A stretch of 64,000 nucleotides of DNA from Opitutaceae bacterium (GTDB lineage Bacteria; Verrucomicrobiota; Verrucomicrobiia; Opitutales; Opitutaceae): positions 1 to 64,000 of the forward strand of contig JANQKI010000082.1 in the NCBI GenBank assembly GCA_028281165.1, given 5' to 3'. The notes under the pieces were generated by a model, which was not told where the DNA came from, ran no database searches, and saw only the letters and a list, made by a program, of their open reading frames with translations. A program made the position numbers and the translations under genes. Positions 18,495-25,330 of this stretch are shown one piece after another; position 1 is the stretch's first letter, and the number at the start of each line of letters is the position of its first letter.

Positions 18495-18727
18495 GTAATT
18501 CGCTAAGACTAAGCTCACGAAGACTTTTCTCTGGAGAATCAAGGAGAATAACTCAAGTTTTCGAGTCGTTCACACTTTTTTTCTGCTTTGCCGGAATTGG
18601 CTTAAAGCAATCGCTCGGGACAACCGAATCAATACCATACAAAGATTACTGTTGAAGGAGAAACACGCTACCTTGTTTGGCGATAAGCAATTGTCAGCAA
18701 GCAAGTTACCTTGCGAAAAAGTAGAGT

Positions 18728-18774
18728 GTTCGTCTTTCGACGTAGTCAAAAGTTAAAGCAAATGAAAGACGAAC
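18728..18774. repeat. 11-bp perfect inverted repeat in the leader
   Basis: GTTCGTCTTTC (18728-18738) and GAAAGACGAAC (18764-18774), loop of 25 bases, ending 42 bases upstream of the ops-like site. It may be an RNA stem-loop or a factor-binding operator. Confidence 0.6.
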
Positions 18775-18816
18775 TCAGTACCGCTCAGCACGTGAATTGC
18801 TGGGAGGCACCGAAAT

Positions 18817-18829
18817 GGCGGTAGCATGC
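18817..18829 (+). promoter_or_regulatory. ops-like RfaH recruitment element
   Basis: GGCGGTAGCATGC. The E. coli ops consensus is GGCGGTAGCGTG; 11 of its 12 bases match, including the whole GGCGGTAGC core. It is on the coding strand, 95 bp before the first gene of the long downstream block, and about 1.8 kb downstream of the NusG-paralogue gene. Binding is predicted, not shown. Confidence 0.7.
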
Positions 18830-18923
18830 TGAAGAAGATCAATATGTAGCTGATCAAGGAATTTGATGCTCTAACAGACGAAAAACCAAAGGAGCATAAG
18901 GTGATTCAAAAAATAAAGTTATC

Positions 18924-20051
18924 ATGAGCAATTCATTAAACATTGGAGTCGTTGGGTGCGGTTATTGGGGCCCAAATCTGATTCGAAATTTTCGCTCTCT
19001 ACCTGGTTGTAATATGAAGACTATGTGTGACATAAGCGAAGAGCGCTTAAGTCACCTGAAAGGTCTGTATCCAGAAATCGAAGGCGAAACAGACTATGAA
19101 AAGATGCTAAGCGACAAAAGCATCCATGCCATAGCGGTGGCAACTGCAGTCAGATACCACTATCCGCTAGCAAAAGCCGCTTTGGAGGCAGGAAAACACA
19201 CTTTCATCGAGAAGCCGATGGCCAGCTCTACCGAGGAATGCGAAGAGCTAATCTCAATAGCGAATAATAAGGGTCTTTCACTCATGGTAGGACATACCTT
19301 CCTCTACTCTCCAGCCATCCGAAAAATCAAAGAGATCGTCGATTCAGGGGATATAGGAGATATTCAGTACATTTGCGCACGGCGGCTAAATTTGGGCCTA
19401 TACCAGAAAGATATAAACGTCACTTGGGATCTCGCCCCACACGACCTGTCAATTATTCTCCATATCATGAACGAGGTACCCCAAAGCATTAATTGCCGTG
19501 GCACTTCTCATGTAACTCCTGGAATAGAAGACGTCACCGCCATGAGCCTTCAATTCACAAACGAAAGATCTGCCATCATTCACAGTAGCTGGCTAGATCC
19601 ACGAAAAATTCGTGAAATGACAATCGTAGGCAGCAAAAGAATGATCGTCTACGATGATGTCGCCCAACAGGACAAAATAAAGATCTTTGACGCAAGGGTA
19701 GAACGCCCGCCCCACTACGATACCTTTGCCGAATTTCATTACGCATACCACTATGGAGATGTCTACATTCCCTACGTAAAACAAGACGAACCACTGAAGA
19801 CCGAAACCCAGCACTTTCTTGACTGTATTAATTCGTCAACTACACCTCTCACTAGCGGAGAAAAAGGTGCGGAAGTCGTAAGGATATTAGAGGCTTCTTC
19901 AGAATCGATAAGAAGCAAGGGAGCTGCCATCGAATATCATTCAGAAAAAACGGACAGCAACGGATCATCTACTTTTGCTTCGCTAGCCGACGCTCCCAAA
20001 CAAACCAAGAAGAGAGCCACAGAAAATTTAGCCAAAACAACGAGACTTTAA
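18924..20051 (+). CDS. Gfo/Idh/MocA family sugar dehydrogenase (copy 1)
   Basis: NAD-dependent oxidoreductase, 375 residues. The Rossmann motif is VVGCGYWGPNLIRNF; EKPMA (about 93-97) carries the conserved Lys, and RRLNLGLYQKDINVTWDLAPHD belongs to the substrate domain. The closest functional relatives are UDP-HexNAc(A) 3-dehydrogenases of the WlbA type, which oxidise C3 so that a DegT enzyme can aminate it. A DegT gene follows 47 bp later, matching that logic. The C-terminal 50 residues are polar and probably disordered. The exact nucleotide-sugar substrate is unknown. A second copy of the pair lies at 31736 and 32957. Confidence 0.87.
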   Translation: MSNSLNIGVVGCGYWGPNLIRNFRSLPGCNMKTMCDISEERLSHLKGLYPEIEGETDYEKMLSDKSIHAIAVATAVRYHYPLAKAALEAGKHTFIEKPMASSTEECEELISIANNKGLSLMVGHTFLYSPAIRKIKEIVDSGDIGDIQYICARRLNLGLYQKDINVTWDLAPHDLSIILHIMNEVPQSINCRGTSHVTPGIEDVTAMSLQFTNERSAIIHSSWLDPRKIREMTIVGSKRMIVYDDVAQQDKIKIFDARVERPPHYDTFAEFHYAYHYGDVYIPYVKQDEPLKTETQHFLDCINSSTTPLTSGEKGAEVVRILEASSESIRSKGAAIEYHSEKTDSNGSSTFASLADAPKQTKKRATENLAKTTRL

Positions 20052-20098
20052 GCTTATAGTAATATCTCCCAAATGCCTAAAGCTAAATCGCCCATTCG

Positions 20099-21241
20099 AT
20101 GAACGTTCCTTTTTTAGATTTAAAAGCGCATCACGATCCCATCAAAGCTGAAGTCATGGCGGCTATCGAAGAAGTTATCGATAAAAATGCCTTCGCCGGC
20201 GGTCCATATGTTGAAAAATTCGAGAGCGAATTTGCTTCCTATTGTCAAACTGAACACTGCATAGGAGTAGGAAGCGGAACCGACGCGCTCTGGCTTGCTC
20301 TCCTAGCTCTTGGGATTGGTCCAGGGGATGAAGTTATCACAGTGCCGGTAACCTTTATCGCAACAGCTGAAGCTATCAGTTTTACAGGGGCCAAACCTAT
20401 ATTTATCGATATAGAAGAGCAAACTTACAATATGGATCCAACCAAACTGGAATCCGCTATAACACCACGAACAAAAGCGATAATACCAGTACACCTATTT
20501 GGCCAAATGGCAAACATGGATCCCATTCTAGAAATTGCGAATAAACACGAAATTCCAGTTATCGAGGATGCCGCTCAAGCGCACGGTGCAGAATATAATG
20601 GAAAGAGAGCCGGCTCAATGGGGCGACTGGGTTGCTTCAGCTTTTATCCGGGTAAAAATTTAGGGGCGTTTGGAGAAGCAGGAGCGGTTGTTACGGAAGA
20701 TGAAGAACTAAGCAAAAAAATACGCACCCTACGTGATCACGGCCAAGCGAAAAAATACTATCATGATGTTATTGGCTGGAATGGTCGCATGGACGGCATT
20801 CAAGCAGTCATTCTAAGTATTAAACTACGGCGTCTAGAAAAAGCGACAGAGGCTCGAAGAAGAAACGCTACGATATACGACCATCTGTTGAAAATCGATT
20901 CGAGAATAGTTACGCCCCACCAGGGACCCAATCGCCGACATGTTTATCACATATATTCCATTCTTGTATCTGAGAGAGATCTAACCATTGAGAAGATGAA
21001 AGAAGAGGGAATCTCCTGCGGAATCCACTATCCACTTCCCCTTCACAAGCAAAAGCCATATAAGCAAGATGAAGGATCTTTTCCAGTAAGCGAAAAGTGT
21101 TCAGCAAAATTCCTCTCGCTTCCTATGTTTCCCGAATTGTCTCAGTCACAAATAAAAAGTGTTGCAGCAACGCTTAGAAACTGCCTATCGGAAGAATCGG
21201 CCGTTAATAATACAGCAAGGCAAAAAGAACTTAATCTGTAA
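20099..21241 (+). CDS. DegT/DnrJ/EryC1 sugar aminotransferase (copy 1)
   Basis: PLP-dependent aminotransferase acting on a keto-sugar nucleotide, 380 residues. The cofactor Lys lies in FYPGKNLGAFGEAGAV (about residue 183). GSGTDALWLALLALGIGPGDEVI, VPVHLFG-type and EDAAQAHGA segments are typical. It likely aminates the 3-keto product of the preceding Gfo/Idh dehydrogenase (WlbE/GnnB-like logic). Its start at MNVPFLDLKAHH matches family N-termini. The last about 15 residues extend beyond the usual end. Cytoplasmic. Confidence 0.93.
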   Translation: MNVPFLDLKAHHDPIKAEVMAAIEEVIDKNAFAGGPYVEKFESEFASYCQTEHCIGVGSGTDALWLALLALGIGPGDEVITVPVTFIATAEAISFTGAKPIFIDIEEQTYNMDPTKLESAITPRTKAIIPVHLFGQMANMDPILEIANKHEIPVIEDAAQAHGAEYNGKRAGSMGRLGCFSFYPGKNLGAFGEAGAVVTEDEELSKKIRTLRDHGQAKKYYHDVIGWNGRMDGIQAVILSIKLRRLEKATEARRRNATIYDHLLKIDSRIVTPHQGPNRRHVYHIYSILVSERDLTIEKMKEEGISCGIHYPLPLHKQKPYKQDEGSFPVSEKCSAKFLSLPMFPELSQSQIKSVAATLRNCLSEESAVNNTARQKELNL

Positions 21242-21284
21242 AAGTATAACCTTTATCCCAAAGGGCCTTAACTTTTTAAAGATC

Positions 21285-22397
21285 TTGGATAAAAGAAAGC
21301 GAGTTTTTGCATCATCTTATAATTTGCAAATTCACTTACAGTTAAAAAAAAATCATCGACAAAGAATCGGTGGCATTCGGAATTCGTTCGATTTCAACCA
21401 TTGCGAAAGTATTATTGAAAGAAAAAACAATCTTAACTACTTCCATCGAGATTCATGGTTGAAAATTCTTACTGAAACTTACGGATTTGGAGTTCAAAGC
21501 GTAATTTTAAAAGAATCAGGGCAGATTTGCCTATCCTTGCCATTGATCGAAGTTGATAGTTGGCTTACTGGGAGAAGAGGAATTTCGTTACCATTTACCG
21601 ACTTTTGCGAACCCTACCTTATTGAAGACAAATTCTGGAGTATTCTATTGGAAAAGGTCAAGCGCCTTGCCTGCGAACGCTCATGGGAATACGTGGAGTT
21701 TAGAGGGGGAGAAAAATTTCTTAAGGACGAGAAGCCATTTACATGCTATTACGGCCATCGCTTATCTTTAGCTGCAGATGTAAAGGGACTCTTTTCCAGA
21801 TTAAAACCGTCTGTTCAAAGAGCGATCCGAAAAGCCCAGTCAAATTCGATCGAAGTTAAGCCGAGCGAAGATATCAGAGAGATGAAAGCTTTTTATAACC
21901 TGCACTGCTTAACACGCAAACGACATGGCCTTCCTCCTCAACCCTTTCGCTTTTTCGAAAACATACATCGCCAAATGGTTTCGCAAAATAAAGGCTCACT
22001 TCTATTGGCACACTATAAGTCAAGGCCAATTGCGGGTGCACTTTTTCTACATTTCGGGAAGAAAGCCATATTCAAATTCGGAACTTCCGATAATTCCTTC
22101 CAAAATCTAAGACCGAACAATCTTTTGTTTTGGAAGGCGCTTACTATCCACAAAAGGCATGGATTTGAAGAAATGGACTTTGGAAGAACAGATGTTGATA
22201 ATCTAGGCTTACGAAAATTCAAGCAAGGCTGGGGAGCCGAAGAAAATATAATTCACTATTATCGCTATAAAACGAGTAATGGCAGATTCGTCTCGGGAAA
22301 ATCGAACAATCTAGGCTCTCTTAGGAAAGTATTCAGATATATGCCAATATCAGTTTCTAGACTAATTGGAAATGCGCTTTATAGACACGTCGCATGA
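21285..22397 (+). CDS. FemAB/GNAT-type acyltransferase-like protein
   Basis: Frame open from 21159 to 22397. The start is uncertain: the upstream GTG at 21159 overlaps the DegT gene by 82 bp and no ATG exists before the core, so TTG at 21285 or 21324 is more likely; 21285 is given. The FemAB-like core includes SWLKILTETYGFG, LKPSVQRAIRKAQSNSIEVK (the PSV.R.IRKA motif), HYKSRPIAGALFL and WKALTIHKRHGFEEMDFGR. Such proteins transfer an acyl or aminoacyl group in envelope polymers. Lying right after an aminotransferase, it may N-acylate the amino sugar; that is inference. Confidence 0.72.
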   Translation: MDKRKRVFASSYNLQIHLQLKKNHRQRIGGIRNSFDFNHCESIIERKNNLNYFHRDSWLKILTETYGFGVQSVILKESGQICLSLPLIEVDSWLTGRRGISLPFTDFCEPYLIEDKFWSILLEKVKRLACERSWEYVEFRGGEKFLKDEKPFTCYYGHRLSLAADVKGLFSRLKPSVQRAIRKAQSNSIEVKPSEDIREMKAFYNLHCLTRKRHGLPPQPFRFFENIHRQMVSQNKGSLLLAHYKSRPIAGALFLHFGKKAIFKFGTSDNSFQNLRPNNLLFWKALTIHKRHGFEEMDFGRTDVDNLGLRKFKQGWGAEENIIHYYRYKTSNGRFVSGKSNNLGSLRKVFRYMPISVSRLIGNALYRHVA

Positions 22398-22398
22398 T

Positions 22399-22953
22399 AT
22401 GAAATTCAAGGATTACGTAAAGGAATTAATTACAACACTTGAATTTTCCATGGATCTACACGATGCCGTCGAAAATTCAGGAGACGCTATCATTACGGCA
22501 TTGCGAAACGGCAACAAGGTGCTTACTTGCGGGAACGGTGGCAGTGCAGCTGATGCCATGCATCTAAGTGAAGAACTGCTAGGCAAGTACAAGAAAGAGA
22601 GAGTTTCTCTTCCCAGTACATGCCTCTGTGCCGATCCAACTACTTTAACATGTATAGGCAATGATTTCGGATTTGATCAGATTTTCGCAAGGCAAGTCGA
22701 AGGTCTTGGAAATCCAGGAGATGTTATAGTAGGTTTTTCCACAAGCGGAACCTCCCCAAATGTGCTCAATGCAATGGAAATATCCAAAGAAAAGGGTCTA
22801 GTTTCCATATTGCTTACCAGCAATAGGTATAAAAAGAAAGACCTGGCGACGTATTCGATCGCCGTTCCGTCAAATAAGACTGAAAGAATCCAAGAAGTAC
22901 ATACGCTCATCTTCCATAGTTGGCTGGAAAAAGTAGACATTTCATTCGGGTAG
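22399..22953 (+). CDS. gmhA: Sedoheptulose-7-phosphate isomerase
   Basis: First step of ADP-heptose synthesis: sedoheptulose 7-phosphate to D-glycero-D-manno-heptose 7-phosphate. About 184 residues from ATG 22399, one base after the stop of the preceding gene; the longer frame from 22366 adds residues foreign to the family. SIS-domain signatures are TCGNGGSAADAMHLSEEL, FSTSGTSPNVLNAM and the C-terminal QEVHTLIFHSWLEKV. Zinc ligands of GmhA fit the HLSEE and QEVH segments. It is followed 11 bp later by hldD. Confidence 0.92.
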   Translation: MKFKDYVKELITTLEFSMDLHDAVENSGDAIITALRNGNKVLTCGNGGSAADAMHLSEELLGKYKKERVSLPSTCLCADPTTLTCIGNDFGFDQIFARQVEGLGNPGDVIVGFSTSGTSPNVLNAMEISKEKGLVSILLTSNRYKKKDLATYSIAVPSNKTERIQEVHTLIFHSWLEKVDISFG

Positions 22954-22964
22954 CTTCATAAAAT

Positions 22965-23963
22965 ATGAATCTTAACAGCGAAGCAAAAATTATAATTACC
23001 GGATCGGCGGGATTCATAGGTAGTGCTCTTGCCAATCACCTAAACGATTTGGGTTATGAGAACCTTTATCTCGTAGACGCGCTGGAAATCGGTGATAAAT
23101 TCAAAAATCTAGTGCCGCTAAAATATTCCGACTATTGGGAATCCGACAGATTTCTGAAGTATGTAGAAGAAAATGCAAAACACGTTTTAAACACGGATAT
23201 CGTTTTTCACTTAGGAGCCTGCTCCAGCACGACGGAGTCAGATAATCGTTATCTAGTGGAAAATAATTTCGAATACACGAAAAAAGTAGCTAATTGGACC
23301 TTGGAGTCTAAAGCCCGTTTCGTTTATGCCTCTTCAGCCGCTACTTACGGAAACGGCTCAAGAGGGATGGATGACATAGCAGCCGATCTTCATAGATTTA
23401 GACCATTAAATATGTATGGCTATTCCAAGCACATGTTTGACTTATATGCTCAAAAGAGAGGTATGCTTGATAAAGTTGTTGGCTTGAAATACTTTAATGT
23501 TTTTGGACCAAATGAATGGCATAAAGGTCCCATGAGGAGCCTAGTTTGCAAGGCTTATGAACAGGTCCTGGAAACCGGCAAGATAAAGCTCTTCAAGAGC
23601 GAAAATCCAGACTATGCGGATGGGGAGCAAAAACGTGATTTTCTATACGTGAAGGATGCAGTCAAAATGACTGCTCACTTGGGATTCAGCCAATCGGCAA
23701 AAGGATTATTTAATCTTGGCAGTGGCGAAGCAAATACATGGCTTACACTAGCAAATTCGATCTTCTCGTCAATGGACCGAGAACCCGACATCGAGTTCAT
23801 TCCTCTTCCGAGTGAATTGAAAGACAAGTACCAATACTATACTAAAGCCGACATAAGCAAACTGATCGCAACACGATATGAGTCGCAAATCACGCCATTG
23901 CCAGAAGCAATTAACGATTATGTCAGAAACTATCTTTCAACTGGGAAGCGGCTGGGAGAATAA
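22965..23963 (+). CDS. hldD: ADP-L-glycero-D-manno-heptose 6-epimerase
   Basis: Last step of ADP-heptose synthesis, 332 residues. It is an extended short-chain dehydrogenase with NADP-binding ITGSAGFIGSALANHL, YASSAATYGNG and the catalytic YGYSKHMFD (Tyr-x3-Lys) near residue 150. GLKYFNVFGPNEWHKGPMRS is the typical HldD substrate loop. Heptose made here can enter LPS inner core or the polysaccharide of this locus; a GT9 heptosyltransferase-like gene occurs at 56862. It forms a run with gmhA and, after a 247-bp AT-rich gap, the kinase gene. Confidence 0.93.
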   Translation: MNLNSEAKIIITGSAGFIGSALANHLNDLGYENLYLVDALEIGDKFKNLVPLKYSDYWESDRFLKYVEENAKHVLNTDIVFHLGACSSTTESDNRYLVENNFEYTKKVANWTLESKARFVYASSAATYGNGSRGMDDIAADLHRFRPLNMYGYSKHMFDLYAQKRGMLDKVVGLKYFNVFGPNEWHKGPMRSLVCKAYEQVLETGKIKLFKSENPDYADGEQKRDFLYVKDAVKMTAHLGFSQSAKGLFNLGSGEANTWLTLANSIFSSMDREPDIEFIPLPSELKDKYQYYTKADISKLIATRYESQITPLPEAINDYVRNYLSTGKRLGE

Positions 23964-24210
23964 TTTTATCAAGAAAATCGTCTATTATGTGGAATTCGCG
24001 GAACCAATGTCACCCAATCTAGCTCTTTTAAAATATAATCGTTAAATGATATGTTGAAACTATCAAAAACTATAAATTCCTTTCACTCTCCATTCATTCG
24101 CAAGTAAGCATATATAGTTGAATAGAGTGACAAGAAAAAGGAATAATAACAATAAGTCCAGTGATTAACACTGCCGAGGCTGATCGAATCGACAAAACAT
24201 CATATAACCG

Positions 24211-25203
24211 ATGAAAAAGGCACTTTTAGACTGTATCGGTAAGCTTGAAAAGCTGAAGATTCTAGTGGTTGGCGATTTAATTCTGGATAAATATATCTGG
24301 GGCGATACTAGTCGCATTTCTCCCGAAGCGCCTGTTCCGATCATTTCAGTCAATAGGGAAACCTACACTCCAGGAGGCGCGGCAAACGTTGCAGCCAATT
24401 TGACGAGTCTGGGATCGCAGTGCGAAGTATGCGGAATTGTTGGAGATGATGCTGACAGCCAGCAGCTGCGGTCCATCCTCAAAAAATGCAGGGTGGACTT
24501 CGATTCCATTTTCATCGGAGGCTCGGCACCAACTATCGTCAAAACACGCGTTATAACGCGAAATCAGCAAATATGCCGCCTCGACTACGAGGATCAACCC
24601 GAGCAATATGCCCTAGGATCCGAGAGGCGATTGGAATATCTTCTTAAACGAACCGAGGAGTCCGATGCGGTTATCATATCCGACTATGCCAAAGGAGTAA
24701 TTCACGAAACGTCCATAACCGCCATTCAAAGGGCTGCTCACAAGGGGGGCGCCCTCGTGACGCTTGATCCGAAGCCGAAAAGAGAGCTTTCATTTACAGG
24801 CGTCGACCTGATGACCCCTAACAGTTCAGAAGCTTTGGAATTGGCCGGAATCAAGTTAAGTCGACATCAAGAATTTCCGTATGAGGAAGTCTGCAAGAGT
24901 ATCTACAAGAAATATCTTCCGAGGAATCTTGTTGTAACGTTAGGAGAAGATGGCATGCTCTTGTCTGAAAATGGAGAGGTTGTCGAAATCATCCCAGCGG
25001 ACGCGCATGAAGTCTATGACGTCTCAGGAGCCGGAGATACTGTGATTGCTGTTTTGACCGCAGCACTGGCAGTTGGCTCAAGTCTTACAATTGCTGCAAG
25101 ATTAGCTAACCATGCAGCCGGAATAGTCGTTTCCAAGGTAGGAGCAGCCTCAGTAACTGCAGATGAACTATCTCAAAAGGTAGTTCAGAAATACGCAAAT
25201 TAG
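24211..25203 (+). CDS. hldA: D-glycero-beta-D-manno-heptose-7-phosphate kinase (HldA type)
   Basis: PfkB-family kinase, 330 residues, that makes heptose 1,7-bisphosphate. Motifs: VVGDLILDKYIWGDTSRISPEAPVP at the N-terminus, PGGAANVAANL, and the anion hole DVSGAGDTVIAVL with catalytic Asp near residue 275. Only the kinase domain is present; in E. coli HldE it is fused to an adenylyltransferase, which must be encoded elsewhere here (HldC), as must the phosphatase GmhB. It therefore belongs to the two-protein HldA/HldC version. Confidence 0.92.
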   Translation: MKKALLDCIGKLEKLKILVVGDLILDKYIWGDTSRISPEAPVPIISVNRETYTPGGAANVAANLTSLGSQCEVCGIVGDDADSQQLRSILKKCRVDFDSIFIGGSAPTIVKTRVITRNQQICRLDYEDQPEQYALGSERRLEYLLKRTEESDAVIISDYAKGVIHETSITAIQRAAHKGGALVTLDPKPKRELSFTGVDLMTPNSSEALELAGIKLSRHQEFPYEEVCKSIYKKYLPRNLVVTLGEDGMLLSENGEVVEIIPADAHEVYDVSGAGDTVIAVLTAALAVGSSLTIAARLANHAAGIVVSKVGAASVTADELSQKVVQKYAN

Positions 25204-25330
25204 ATAATATAGTGAGCATGTTAAATCTCTCGAAGATTCAACAAACAAGATATAATACATTAATAAGGCAGAAGCATACCATAACTAACGCCCCCGCTTC
25301 ACCGAGCCTTAAATAAGTTAAGGGAATAAA

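Larger units (their letters stand above)
18495..18923. promoter_or_regulatory. Structured leader region with ops element
   Basis: A 429-bp stretch without a coding frame. In order: an 11-bp inverted repeat (18728-18738/18764-18774), a small CAGCA/TGCTG hairpin (18786-18802), the ops-like site (18817-18829), and a GATCA/TGATC pair just after it. This fits a 5' leader where RNA polymerase pauses and recruits the RfaH-like factor. No promoter hexamers were assigned. Confidence 0.5.
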
